Source: Meghimatium bilineatum
Lineage: Eukaryota > Mollusca > Gastropoda > Stylommatophora > Philomycidae
Length of the DNA stretch: 64,000 nt
Direction: 5' to 3'
Assembly (NCBI GenBank): GCA_034231615.1
Contig: CM067319.1
Coordinates: forward strand, 5,783,501-5,847,500
Made by a program: the position numbers and the translations under genes
Shown here: positions 1-10,919 of the stretch, piece after piece
Layout: every line of letters starts with the position of its first letter
Position numbering within the stretch: the first letter of the stretch is position 1
Notes under the pieces: generated by a model
What the model was told of the DNA's origin: nothing
What the model saw: the letters and a program-made list of their open reading frames with translations, nothing else
Database searches by the model: none

Positions 1-190
1 AACATCCATTTGTTGCAGATTGTTCGTTTTCATACCAGCTGTTGTGATTTCTATTTTGATAGTTCTTTTCAGTGTTGTTTTTTGGTCTACCCCTTTTTCC
101 TATCACTCAGCGACCACGTAAAGACTTGATGTGGTATTCTGTCTTCATTCATTCTGAGTGTGTGACCGGTGTATGCCCAATGCCTTATAT
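1..190 (-). pseudogene. LINE C-terminal fragment
   Basis: On the minus strand, broken frames read RHWAYTGHTLRMNEDRIP and then a basic stretch. This is the conserved C-terminal region after the reverse transcriptase in RTE-like LINEs (pattern R-W-x-GH-x-LRM). It resembles the fragment at 48040-48300. It continues off the left edge and is not functional. Confidence 0.6.
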
Positions 191-244
191 ACAAAAAACT
201 CTTCTACCCCTGATGATGAAAGGTAACAAACGGTTTAGTGAATA

Positions 245-272
245 GATAGATATATCTATATATCTATATATC

Positions 273-308
<36 letters not shown>

Positions 309-322
309 CACCCACACACATA
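245..322. repeat. (TA)n/(CA)n microsatellite
   Basis: TATC-rich and TA dinucleotide run passing into a CA run. Confidence 0.95.
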
Positions 323-1129
323 TTATACACATACAAACATGTTCTATCTATATTTAGTCTCATAATAAAGTAGAAGAAAAAGTACTCTTGGAAGGTAGCA
401 TGTTGCTTCGTTGAGAGGACAGGAGTAGATGAGGTAATGAACACAATCTTCAATCCTTTTACTCTCTTGTTTTTTTTATATTAATAGCCATTGGCAAACA
501 GTTTTACCGCGGCTCTTCCCATTATCGATTGACACAGTTGTAGTAGCATAAATAAATTCATCATCCCATGTACAACTTCCCAATCATAGATGCTAGCCTA
601 TATGTTCGTACATTGTTAGAAATATCTAAATATCTTCATTCATATCAATACACTATACAAAATAGTAGAAACATCTAATTACTGACATTTAAAAACATGT
701 TAATAAACAATGTTACCTCGTAGAGATGGTGCCCAACACACATCAGAAGAAGATCAAGTAACTGAAATGTTCCAAGACCCTGCACAACAAACAAAAATAA
801 TTAGGGCTAATCATATCCAACTTTCAGTAGAGATTAAGCATTCAAAGCCAGTAATTTTAAAACAGAAAGAAATGTCCATGGGAATGAATGTACAATCTCT
901 CCCTCCAATCCATCCATCCCTGTATTTATCTATCTATCTGAAGTTTCTAACCGAACACTTGTTTGGTGTGGATTTTTCATATCAGGAGAAAAAAAACAAA
1001 TTAAGCATATCTCAATGACATGCAAACTGAAGAGCATGATAAGTAGGGGAAGATTACTAGAACATTGTGGCAGGGGAAAACATGGGAGTACTTTCCCTTT
1101 AATCTGGCACAATTAAATATAATTATTTA
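323..1129. other. Intergenic, no gene recognised
   Basis: AT-rich DNA with no convincing coding frame. Part of 370-610 resembles 30571-30770, so it is probably an old dispersed repeat. The short open frames here have no recognisable motif. Confidence 0.5.
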
Positions 1130-1262
1130 TTCTGCGTTCATTCTCAAACTCCTGCTGATTAACAGGGCATTGTCAGGAGAACGGAATGCGTTGTCATGGT
1201 TTACAGCTTTGCTGCGATATCTGCATCTTTTGGCATGACACATCCAACATCACCACGCTTCT
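1130..1262 (-). repeat. R285 repeat copy, 3' half
   Basis: Minus-strand copy of the approximately 285-bp dispersed family. It carries the conserved 3' part (TCTCCGGACTACATCCTGC-like, then GAGTTTGAGAACGAACGC). It abuts the LINE at 1263-2123. Confidence 0.75.
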
Positions 1263-2123
1263 GGTTGGTTGCTGATCCAGCGGTTCTTGGGCTCATGCCC
1301 TTTGACCCAATGCCATTGTGTGATATATGCATGTGTTTGTGAGTTGTTGTTTTGTTCCATATAATGTGTTTCATTTATCTGGCCCTAGAGGGTTAAGCAT
1401 TTTCCTGATGTCATCCAGCGCTGGACATTCAAAAAGGTGGTGGTCAACAGTTTCATATGGATGAGTGCACAGCCGGCACCCTGGAGTGTGTTGTGGTTGT
1501 ATTCTGTTCAGGTGATTGTTAAGCTGTACATGTTGTGTGCGCAGTCGGAATATGACACTCTGGTCTTTTCTTTCCAGGAGGTTGATATTGTCTTTAGGAT
1601 TTGGGCTGGTCATATATTTATAGATTTCCCTCCCAGTGTTTCCCATGGCCCATCTGTTCATCCAATTTTCTTTGTTCACAGATTTCAGAATCATTTTAAC
1701 TGTGTGCATTGTTGTTTCTGTATAAGGCTGTTCTTGTCGTGTTCCCCTCTTTGCTAGTCTGTCTGCCTTATCATTACCAGGTGTGTTTGAGTGGCCAGGA
1801 ATCCACTGTATAACAATGTTGACATCATAAGATGTGAGCAGCTGGTTTGCATGGTGGAATATTTCAGCTAGCTTGGGTTTACAATGTCCATCACATTCCA
1901 ATGCTTGGAGAGCAGACATAGAGTCTGTAAAAATAACAATGTTTTGGACTTTTGATGAGAAGGCATCAAATATGGTCTTCAGGTGGTACAAGGCAATTTC
2001 TAGTGCTGTTATTTCAGCTTCATAGTTAGAAAATATCTCCCCACAGGCATCGAACAAATCAGATGTTTTGTCTGGATATTCTATATAGACACCATAACCT
2101 GCTTTGATGATGGCTTTCACCAT
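1263..2123 (-). pseudogene. LINE RNase H domain and 3' tail
   Basis: A 250-codon open frame (2123-1371) encodes the RNase H domain of a LINE that places RNase H after the RT, as in I/Nimb-type elements. Visible catalytic landmarks are NYEAEITAL (Glu), FTDSMSAL (Asp) and WIPGHSNTPGNDKADRLA (His/Asp). A C-x2-C-x8-H-x4-C knuckle (CRLC...HHLFEC) lies near the C-terminus. The first catalytic Asp (YTDGS) lies upstream of the ORF start and was not found. 1263-1370 is the 3' UTR, which recurs in reverse orientation at 11437-11690. The RT is absent, so the copy is 5'-truncated. Confidence 0.85.
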
Positions 2124-2129
2124 GCTTCT

Positions 2130-2240
2130 AGGTCACTGACTTTATATGGGATAGCCAACTCCACCCCCATAACCTTTTTAGTTGCCTCTTAAAACAAGCA
2201 TGGAAGGTAAAGAGTGTTGCTATTCTTTGCTCCCCAATTC
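2130..2240 (-). repeat. R285 repeat copy, 5' half
   Basis: Reverse complement of the family's start (GGGGAGCAAAGAATAGCAAC, CATGCTTG..., GTTATGGGGGTGGAGTTGGC). It lies immediately upstream of the RNase H fragment and next to a TA run. Confidence 0.75.
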
Positions 2241-2242
2241 CA

Positions 2243-2245
<3 letters not shown>

Positions 2246-2325
<80 letters not shown>
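2246..2325. repeat. (TA)40 microsatellite
   Basis: About 80 uninterrupted bases of TA, which produces spurious Tyr-Ile open frames on both strands. Confidence 0.98.
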
Positions 2326-2327
<2 letters not shown>

Positions 2328-2589
2328 CTCTACAGTCAAAAAAAGACACATATTTGTGAATACAGAAAAAAATACAGCAGCACAACAGCGGAGTAGTGAG
2401 AAAGTCAAGTGCAGACCAAATACAGTGGTCATCCCATGCCCAAACTGTCCACGGACATTTGTTGTCAGAATAGCCTTATTACCCATCTACAAACTCTTAA
2501 TCAAGGACATAACTTTCAAAAGTGGATGAAACAAATGGTCATCATCATGATGTGATGGATGAACAATAAATTTCCATTCTCAAAACAAT

Positions 2590-2720
2590 GGCTTCTTCGT
2601 AATATGTACCACATGTGGTGAGGGTGCACTCTTTTCAACTGTGGATGCGAGTCCAATTTGATTATATCAGAGCTTTTCGGTCATCACAAATAATACGAGT
2701 TCATGGTTCAGGTAAAGCTG
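2590..2720 (+). repeat. Three-copy dispersed repeat, copy 1
   Basis: Shares a block (AATATGTAC, then CAACTGTGGATGCGAGTCCAA) with 39290-39440 and more distantly with 40040-40180. Family unknown. Confidence 0.5.
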
Positions 2721-2770
2721 TCACAATCCAAAAGTGGTACAGTACTAGTAGATGTCAACATATGTCACAT

Positions 2771-2903
2771 AGTGATATGTCAGTACAAACATTTGATATG
2801 TAAGTACAAACATTTGATATGTCAGCACAAATGTGTGATATGTCAGTACAAACATTTGATATGTCAGTACTAATGTTTGATGTCAGTACAAATGTTTGAT
2901 ATG
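2771..2903 (+). repeat. About 21-bp minisatellite
   Basis: About six to seven degenerate copies of TGATATGTCAGTACAAACAT. Confidence 0.85.
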
Positions 2904-3482
2904 TTAACTGGAATGCTTGAACAGACTGGATAGTTATGTTAACTGGAATGCTTGAACAGACTGGATAGTTATGTTAACTGGAATGCTTGAACAGATTGGA
3001 TAGTTATGTTAACTGGAATGCTTGAACAGATTGGATAGTTATGTTAACTGGAATGCTTGAACAGATTGGATAGTTATGTTAACTGGAATGCTTGAACAGA
3101 TTGGATAGTTATGTTAACTGAAATGATTGAACAGACTGTGGATAGTTATGTTAACTGAAACAGACTGTGGATAGTTATGTTAACTGAAACAGACTGTGGA
3201 TAGTTATGTTAACTGAAACAGACTGTGGATAGTTATGTTAACTGAAACAGACTGTGGATAGTTATGTTAACTGAAACAGACTGTGGATAGTTATGTTAAC
3301 TGAAACAGACTGTGGATAGTTATGTTAACTGGAATGCTTGAACAGATTGGATAGTTATGTTAACTGAAACAGACTGTGGATAGTTATGTTAACTGAAACA
3401 GACTGTGGATAGTTATGTTAACTGAAACAGACTGTGGATAGTTATGTTAACTGAAACAGACTGTGGATAGTTATGTTAACTA
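2904..3482 (+). repeat. Two-unit minisatellite (35 bp and 29 bp)
   Basis: Begins with about six 35-bp units carrying GGAATGCTTGAACAGACT. It changes to 29-bp units (AAACAGACTGTGGATAGT) that lack the middle, and one 35-bp-type unit reappears at about 3328. The units share GTTATGTTAACTG, so the short form is a deletion derivative that then amplified. Confidence 0.95.
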
Positions 3483-3517
3483 ACCTGATTTGGTGTTCTC
3501 AGTAATATCTGAAACAG

Positions 3518-3631
3518 AGACTCGCTGAGCTCAGTGAATACCCTGCAGTAGTTGAGGCACCTGTTGCAGAATACAAGATTGAAACAAGCATGAAACAAAT
3601 CTACAGAAATAAACATGCTAGAAAACACTAA
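3518..3631 (+). other. Possible plus-strand terminal exon
   Basis: After a possible acceptor (GAAACAG) an open frame of 37 codons begins RLAELSEYPAVVEAPV and ends NKHARKH before TAA. The composition (Glu, Ala, Val, Lys) looks protein-like, but there is no family match, no upstream exon and no poly-A signal that I can identify. It may be chance. Confidence 0.15.
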
Positions 3632-3782
3632 AATAATGAACAGAATAGAGCATGGTAACTCAGCTGATAGTGAGCTTACTTACTTGATTCTTGATTAGAA
3701 ACTATCTTCACATGCACGTGGGGCATTCCCATATGTGCTTCCCTCCAGCAACCATCTCAGTGTATGTAGACTCCTGGTAAGG

Positions 3783-4116
3783 TCAGGTGTTCACTGCATG
3801 ATCTTCAGGCCTTCCAAAAGATTTACTTTTCCTACCTTCCCCTTTAGATATACCAATTTCTAACATTCTCTGTATGTGTATGTACTCAGCAATATTGATA
3901 TCATCTTCATCTTGAAATGAATTTATTACTGCCTTCATCAAGTCTGCTTTATCTCTTCTCAGCAATGTGCCGTCTATCACTGCATTGCCTGCTAACAAGT
4001 CGGCTCTCTCGTTTCCTCTGACCCCAGCATGACCAGGGCAGTATATCAATGTAATGCACTGGACAATTGAGTTGTTCAGTAAGTCCCACCATTATTTTTT
4101 CAGCATGAACTTTTCT
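3783..4116 (-). pseudogene. LINE RNase H C-terminal fragment
   Basis: Minus-strand frames contain VHAEKIMVGLTEQL followed, after a frame change, by YCPGHAGVRGNERADLLA. That is the last RNase H motif (catalytic His and Asp), then an alpha-helical tail. Related fragments are at 6535-6855 and 21640-22271, all from one LINE family. It is abutted by a SINE on the right. Confidence 0.7.
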
Positions 4117-4117
4117 A

Positions 4118-4280
4118 TCTTGTGCAGCATGTTTTGAGAGTTTGCTTACTATCAACGGGTTACAGAATGCCAGGTTCAAATGCCTGGAAAAAAACAAAAA
4201 AACTGGGTCGCAATTTCTTTCCACTCCTCCAGTTGACCCAGCTGTAAAAGGGTATCTGGTGCATGAGTGTGGGAAGGTAA
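4118..4280 (+). mobile_element. tRNA-derived SINE
   Basis: The 5' head has a pol III B-box-like CAGGTTCAAATGCC at about 4170 with a degenerate A-box region about 45 bases upstream. The body contains GACCCAGCTGTAAAAGGGTA, matching the bodies of the SINEs at 41715-41935 and 45690-45940. Head plus shared body is the usual SINE design. Confidence 0.7.
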
Positions 4281-4399
4281 ATATAGCAAGGAAGGGAACT
4301 GGTCACTCCACCTAATAGTTGCTACAGCTTAGTACACAAAGAGTTATCTTCATCCCCGATGGCAACTTGCTACCATGTGACCTACTTTTACCTTAAATT

Positions 4400-4620
4400 A
4401 ATAAAAACATGATGGTTTTGACATGTAAGCAGGTACATTTCTATCAAAACAATCCTGAAGAAGGGAATAGTTGAATGTGAAAGAAGCAGAGGAAGACAAA
4501 GAAAACTATGGACATACACAATCAAATGCAAGAAACACTACATATACCGTACTCAGAAAATCAGCACATAAGGACTATGAATATCAATATAGACAACAAT
4601 AAGATGCAACAGCACCCATG
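4400..4620 (+). pseudogene. LINE C-terminal fragment
   Basis: Broken plus-strand frames read KTILKKGIVECERSRGRQRK, the conserved KTILQGTVEG-RRRGRPRK-like motif of RTE-type C-termini seen again at 62875-63110. Confidence 0.55.
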
Positions 4621-5772
4621 AGAACCATATGTAAAAACAATATCTGATAAACATGATTGAAGAGGGGGGGGGGGCATTTTACTAACCCGGGCAGAATCGT
4701 TGACAAAACAGGGACAGAGAAAGACATTAAAGCCAAGATGGTCAAAGCTGGAACAGCATTTTTGCTTATAGAAACCACTTAGAGAGTGAAGGATAAAAAT
4801 CTACACACCAAAGGATCTTTAAGACAAATGTGAAGGAAATACTGCTACATCCTGCAGATTAGCGTGGCAACCTGGGGTCTGGACATCTAGCTCAGAGTGC
4901 AAATAGAACCACTTTCTTTCCAGGAATATCATTGGAGGAGACTAAGGAGAGCTGGAGGATATGATATGTTGACAACCTCACATGTAAAAAATTATTGCCG
5001 CATTTTGTCTCAATTTCTTACTGTTATCTTCTATGAAATCATCCATGAGAATGACTTCTCATGGATGATTTGATAGAAGACACAGATGCAGGTTAGCTGC
5101 ACATTGATCCTTTCGTGGTGGACTCCTAGACAGCGGAGAATGCTAGATGTGTGATCACTGCTGATGGGTCAACAAACCTGACAGAAGAATGATAAGATAT
5201 TTGGCTCAGAAGTGCGTACACTGCCCCTGGTAGGACATAGAAATCCTGGGATACTGGAATGAATTCTTTCAGGGACTAACCATGTCTTACAAAACCATAC
5301 TTTAAGACAGCTGTATATGAGTCTGAGTGTCGCTTCAGTTACGCAGAACTTGTGCTTTTGTGAGAAACAGTTACACAACGTGTGCACTTGTGAGAAATCT
5401 GTCGGCAGTTAAGAGCTACCTGCTCACAGCTAAAGGGATTATTTCATCAACATTATCAAGATAAAATGCTAAAAATCGGACACCTCAGAATACAATTTGA
5501 CAACAAAAAAAGTAATAAAATCAGAAATGTTGACTTGCTTACTTGTCAGATTCTTCATTCTTATCAGCTTGGTGGTAGGCTGGCACTAGTGTCATTACAC
5601 CTTGAAATAGTTTATGTGATAATTCCTGGTAATGCTCCAAGTCCTGCAGAGAGAGGGAGACATCATTCTCATTAAAAACACTATAACTGTTTATTAGCTG
5701 ACATCATTACATTCTGGGCGACCCAAAAGGTGCCCAGTTTTCCCAAGCAGATGTTGAAGTGTTATGCATGTT
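4621..5772. other. Gene-free stretch with one hairpin
   Basis: No exon or recognisable repeat, apart from a G run at 4663-4673 and the hairpin at 5027-5080. The minus-strand open frame at 5169-5387 has no motif and is regarded as chance. Confidence 0.4.
5027..5080. repeat. Short perfect hairpin
   Basis: Arms 5027-5051 and 5056-5080 are inverted copies of 25 bases with one mismatch (5035/5072) around a TGAC loop. No mobile-element flanks were identified. Confidence 0.9.
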
Positions 5773-6020
5773 TCTTATTCTTCTTCTGCATTTTTTCTCA
5801 AACTCCTGCAGATTATCAGGATGTGGTCCAGAGAAAGTTTGAGTTCTGGCATGTTTACTTCTTGGATGCGATATCTATACTTTTGACCAGACATACCTGA
5901 CTTTAGAACCACTTTGACCCTCAACGGGACAGGGCAGCCAACCCCCACCACAAAAACCACTTTAGTCGCCTCCTATGATATGTGGTACTTGACAGCAATG
6001 CTATTTTCTTGCTCCCAGTG
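5773..6020 (-). repeat. R285 repeat copy, near full length
   Basis: Minus orientation. It starts on the + strand with the (TTC)-type tail and ends with the GGGGAGCAA-like start (diverged). Internal landmarks are the reverse complements of GGACCACATCCTG and GGCGACTAAAGTGG. Confidence 0.75.
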
Positions 6021-6154
6021 CAGGCCCCAGCAACAAATGATTATAGTTCCTGTGGTTTTCTGGTTAAACACAATCCTCCCTCTACCACGCAGGAGCCCAG
6101 TTTTATTTGAGTCTCATGATTAACCAATTCTCCCAATTACTGAATAAATTCATT

Positions 6155-6400
6155 TCTTTTGTGTCTGTTCTCAGACTCCTGCACATTAGCAGGATGTAGT
6201 TCGGAGAATGGAATGCATCATGGTTACCAGCTTTGCTGCAATATATGCACCTTTCTGCCTGACACATTTAACGTCAGCACAGCTTCTGGTCACTTTGACC
6301 CTATATGGGATGGAACAGTCACTTTCACCCCACAACCTCCTAAGTCACCTCTTATGACATGCATGGAGGGTAAACAGTTGCTAGTTTTTTCTCCCAATTC
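6155..6400 (-). repeat. R285 repeat copy, near full length
   Basis: Minus orientation. Contains reverse complements of CGAACTACATCCTGCTAATG, AAAGGTGCATATATTGCAGC and CATGTCATAAGAGGTGACTT. Confidence 0.8.
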
Positions 6401-6534
6401 AGATTCAAATGGATTCATCTTCAATGGCAGTGTTCACATCCAACAGTCAATCCTCAAGCAACGTCAACACATCTCTATCCGTCCTCAACTCACCAACTAT
6501 TGGTGCCTTTGATGCACTTGTGTTATCTTATTAC

Positions 6535-6855
6535 CACTAGCACCAGCATGTCTGGGGCAGCAGATTCACATGATGCTCTTGAGGTTGAAAGTTGTAGACA
6601 TCATTCACTAATACTGATTGTTTTGAATTTTTGAAGTATTAAATGTATCAAACATGATAACGGCCCTAGAAGGTGAAGATTGGAAAGGCCACTTTAGAGT
6701 GACTGTATGGCCACATTCTCACACTGATGGCTCGTATTGCTCCACTATGTTCAGTGATGTCCATTTCACCAGAAATAGCTAAAACAACCAGTATGAATTT
6801 ATCACCACGACGTACATATCCATCAATGAATACAACATCCCTGATTGCTTACTCC
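6535..6855 (-). pseudogene. LINE RNase H fragment
   Basis: The minus strand reads DVVFIDGYVRRGDKFI (degenerate first RNase H motif, normally Y/FTDGS), then, after broken frames, PRHAGASGN (last motif). The middle is eroded by frameshifts. Confidence 0.55.
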
Positions 6856-7012
6856 AGTGCACCAAACTCTACACTTCAAGCCATTGGAAACTTTAAAATA
6901 TCAATGCTCTGTGAAATACATAGAATCTTAAAAAAAGAAACTTCCTGTATATGCCATTGCTTTTCAATTAGTGTTGAAATTTATGTCTCACTTGTGTGCC
7001 CAGCAAAATTTA

Positions 7013-7230
7013 GTCTTGAGAGCAGAATGTAGTCTATCTGGAGAACAGAATGCTATATCGTGGTTTACAGTTTGGTTGTGATAACTGTTCCTTTCAGCTT
7101 AGCAACTAATTTCATGTTGGCTCACTTTGATCTTTGGAACTAGACAGCCAATTCCATCCCCAAATAGAAAGTCACCTCCTATGACAAATATGGAAGGTTA
7201 CAGTGTTGCTATTCTTTGCTCCCCTTTCAA
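7013..7230 (-). repeat. R285 repeat copy
   Basis: Minus orientation and diverged. Reverse complements of GGAGCAAAGAATAGCAACAC and the GTTTACA...ATAGCATTCTGTTCTCC region are present. Confidence 0.7.
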
Positions 7231-7309
7231 GCAATCTAGTACAACCAATAGTCTCTAGCGTAACTGTCAAGGTTGAACATTGCTCAGTAAAAGCAAAATC
7301 AATACCTCT

Positions 7310-7990
7310 ATCAAGATCAATCTATACAAATCACTAGTAATATCTATTATTTTGTATGGATGTGAAAGCTGGAATTTCACTCCAGATACAGAAAGAAGGA
7401 TTTAACCATTTCTATACAAGTGTTACAGATGTATATTATGAATTTATTTCAAAGAACATATAAAACAGATGTATTTATCCACAGACTTGCAGGTTGCCAG
7501 GAAGTATTGTTGACAGTCGTGAAATGTAACCTTGTGTGGTTTGGGCGTGTAATGAGATACCATCTGCCTTCAAAGATTATCTTGTAGAGAACAGTTCAGG
7601 ACTGAAGGAGAAGAGGTGGGAATAAAATATTGGAGTCATAATATCAAGGGGTGGTTATGGCATGATTTTTCCATACTTGTCCGTATGACATGATATGGAT
7701 GTTTGGCAGACTTTCTATGCTGATGGCTTCAATGTGATGCCTCTACTGCCGTAATGAGTTATGGCAAAGGTGCAAAATCAACACCAGCAAAGCTTGCATC
7801 GCCGAGAAAATGGAGAAACCATGCTTCCTGAACCTGAAAAGACAAAACAATAAACACACAGACGCCAAATTCTGATCATGCATGTCTCAAATGTGGCAGA
7901 GGATTCTGTGCCAGGATTGGACTTTTCAGCCATCTCTACACTCACACCAGAGAGATACAACAAAACAAGCCTGCATGTTTTCATTATTAC
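7310..7990 (+). pseudogene. LINE C-terminal half
   Basis: Broken plus-strand frames read SLVISIILYGCESWN (the LYGCE-W motif after the RT), then a LVWFGRVMRY-like segment. The 3' end has GRGFCARIGLFSHLYTHTRE, the zinc-finger-like tail typical of some RTE-class LINEs. Multiple frameshifts; non-functional. Confidence 0.65.
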
Positions 7991-8934
7991 CTGCGATGGA
8001 CGGCTATTATTATAGCAAATTATGGGTTTTATTATTATTCTTATAATAATGAAACATCAGACATAATGGACACAACAGAATGTGGACACATGAAATACCT
8101 CTGAGCAATATAAAGCTGAGCAAATGCAATCTGTGGCCGACTCATGGAGAAATGCAGGACAATGTACATCAGCCTGAAACAGTAACAAATTTCTCTTTAA
8201 CTCTCAGTGCAGATGGATTTTACCAACTTCTCTGTTTGTTTCAATTATTTTGTATTCTCTATATATGTTTATCCATGTTTACAAGAAGACCTATCGGCCC
8301 TTGTATAACTAATACGGATATTATGTTATATGTTTGTTGTTACTGAGGATATTTCAATACCTGTACAGGATGTTTGTTGTTGTTGTAATGGTCCTTGTCT
8401 CGATAAGTCCGTTCGGGTGGCTTTGTGTGCACGGTTTGAATGGCTTGATGAAATCGCATCTTTTTTTTGGAGATACGGTTGGTCAAGTACGGAAGAACGC
8501 GCGTGCAATTGTTGCTAGGCGATTTGGTGCCGTTGAACGGACTGGTTCAATTCCCGTTAGTCTCAAGAATTTTTAAATATTGTCCTCTGGCTTCCTACTT
8601 AAAATTTAATTTGTTTGTTTCAAATGTTGTTAGTGTCTGCTAATTTTTAACTAGTATACCTCACTATCTATTGTAGCTCATACAGAGAGGTTTGTAGAGC
8701 ATTGCTTCCAGTGTTATTTCTATGGACATTATATGAACAAGTATAGATAATGGGTCGTGTTATTGGTAACAAATATGGTGGTCGGACAGGACAAAATAGC
8801 TTCAAAACAATATACACAATATGAACACACTAATATTATACACAACTTAACAAGCACAATTCTGATTTTTTTTTAAATGGTCTAATAAATAAACTGAATT
8901 TCAGCAAAAGCATTTATGAAGATAAGCATTATCA
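7991..8934. other. Gene-free stretch
   Basis: No exon recognised. 8670-8720 faintly resembles the LINE 3' region at 32445-32500 (GCTCATACAG...CCAGTGTT). 8490-8560 has a B-box-like GGTTCAATTCCC but no tRNA fold that I can support. Confidence 0.4.
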
Positions 8935-9600
8935 TCATCAGGTGTCATGCAGGCGATCACGGATCTTCAAAACTTTATTTCCAGTATCTTTAATCAGGAT
9001 TGTTGTTTACTCTGTCCCATGACACGATGTTAGACTACCTAATATTTTCTCACGCTGTCATCCTCGATCTCTCTTGCCCATTGCAACTATGTTCTTTCTG
9101 TCTCATAACATGCTCAGAAAATAAAGGTTGTCTCTTTGTGATATTAAATAACCAGTTTTATATTTAAACTCTTTCAGCATCTCCTCATTAATTTTTCTAG
9201 TTTATGATACTCTCAGCACTCTTCTATAGAACCATATCTCTGTTGCCTCTAATTTTCTAGTTGTCTGTGATACTCTCAGCACTCTTCTATAGAACCTATC
9301 TCTGTTGCCTCTAATTTTCTAGTTGTCTGTGATACTCTCAGCACTCTTCTATAGAACCATATCTCTGTTGCCTCTAATTTTCTAGTTGTCTGTGATACTC
9401 TCAGCACTTTTCTATAGAACCATATCTCTGTTGCCTCTAATTTTCTCTATAGAACCATATCTCTGTTTCTTCTAATTTTCCAATGTCCTGTTTATTTAAT
9501 GTCCAAGACTGGCATCCATGTTTGAATGGAGGCTATGTAGCCCTGAAGATCTCCTTACCCCTAATGAAAGGGACATATTTTTAAAAAAAAAGTTTCCCTC
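8935..9600 (-). pseudogene. LINE 3' region with internal minisatellite
   Basis: Same 3' sequence as 20250-20545 and 54850-55100 (landmarks: TGCAGGCGATCACGGATCTTC on +, then CTGTCCCATGACACGATGTT). The coding remnant is antisense. A 64-bp segment is tandemly repeated inside it at 9195-9477. Confidence 0.65.
9195..9477 (+). repeat. 64-bp tandem repeat, about 4 copies
   Basis: Unit begins TCTAGTTGTCTGTGATACTC and ends GTTGCCTCTAATTTT. Amplified from LINE-derived sequence (compare TATTCTCTGCATTCTTCTGT at about 55170). Confidence 0.9.
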
Positions 9601-10772
9601 ATTCCCGCCTGAGCCATTTCGAGGAATACAGTGATAGATCTGGTATTTTTCATTTTTACCAACAGCATGCAAGGAATGATATGGTCATCATCACACCTGC
9701 CACCTTCTTTACTTTTCCAGAAGATCCGGTACCCATTCCCTTAGGCTGTGTTGACCGTACGATTTTAAAATATTTCTAGTTGAACAGGGAATTGAACATT
9801 GGATCACCAAAATGTGCAGCCAATACACAAGATAGTGAGCTACCCTCAGTAGCTCTGAATACAGTCCCTGTAATAGGGACATACTACACCGCATATTCTT
9901 CATTTTTTTTAGTAATGTTGCCTTTCCATGCCCTATACTATTTATCTGTAACATGCCAAAATAAGATTTACTGTGCCAAAAGGCGCAAACAATGAAGAAC
10001 TGCTGTAAAATTAGCAGCACAATATATTTAATCATCTCTGGCTCAGATCACACGAACATTTTTGCTGATCATTTGAGAGTGAACGCAAAAGATCTCTGTT
10101 GAACTTCTTCCATCTGATAGCATTCTCTACCCTAAATAAATAAAAACAACTCCGCATCATCGTTTGGAATGGTTAGCTATTGCTGATGGTTCCAGGATAT
10201 TCATAAGGTTTTCAATAGGCTGGTGATAAGGCAAGAGAAATGAACAGTTCATCCTGGTGACATTTATTATCCCAACTCAAATGGAAAATTAGTCACCCCA
10301 AAACTTAGCCTGAACTTAAGTAAATCACTGATAACACATATGATCTCTATCATTTTATTTTCTCTGCTTTTGCTGTATGACGCCACAGGATTGAATGATG
10401 ATTAGTTTTTAGGCTATTGCACATTTCATCTCTTAATATGCAGTCTCTTTAACACACATGATAATTTTAACAGCTCTATGACAATGCATCCACAAATTGA
10501 TGTTTCAACCAAAAGGCATTATCTAGAACTCAGCATAATACATGATACGTGAGAAACTGCACTGTCCATATTCACATAAAGGCCTTTTAGTTGAGACATT
10601 GATTTGTGTGTGTTATGTGTGTTCCAGTGACTAACAAAACTTCATATTACCCTGTTCCAAGTTTTGTCTGTTGGATTACAATTTTGCTGCAGTTCTTACC
10701 ACTTAACTTAGTCCCAGCGGTATACGCATCAAGAATACATGATAACATAAAAGAAAATGCAAAGCCTCTGAC
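9601..10772. other. TNPO3 intronic or downstream DNA
   Basis: I looked on the minus strand for the next TNPO3 exon (expected motif near EAASDCVCSALY) and found none. Open frames at 9709-10035 and 10606-10791 lack motifs. Confidence 0.4.
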
Positions 10773-10919
10773 CAGGGTTAGGAAGGGGTAATTCATAAGC
10801 TGTGTAGACAACAAGAACTGCTGTGGTATTGCGCCCACAGAGAACCAGCTTCCCATCACTTTGTAAGTCTTACTTCTGGCTCGTTGGTCTCTCTCTTCGT
10901 CACCTGATGCTGTCGTGTT
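10773..10919 (-). CDS. TNPO3: TNPO3 exon 8 (3' end uncertain)
   Basis: About 49 codons [20 protein letters not shown] then [18 protein letters not shown] to NYPFLTL. Acceptor GATTTCCAG. CLGSWF-x-LG is the family equivalent of VMGSWFSVG. The best donor is CTG|GTCAGA at 10773, which is weak. The frame stays open to 10647 but leaves homology after about 10773. Confidence 0.88.

Noticed and set aside
5169-5387. Cys-rich 72-codon minus-strand protein
   Set aside because: No acceptor, no signal peptide, no regular Cys spacing; treated as chance.
8490-8565. tRNA gene suggested by GGTTCAATTCCC
   Set aside because: No matching acceptor stem or anticodon arm at the correct spacing; at most a decayed SINE head.
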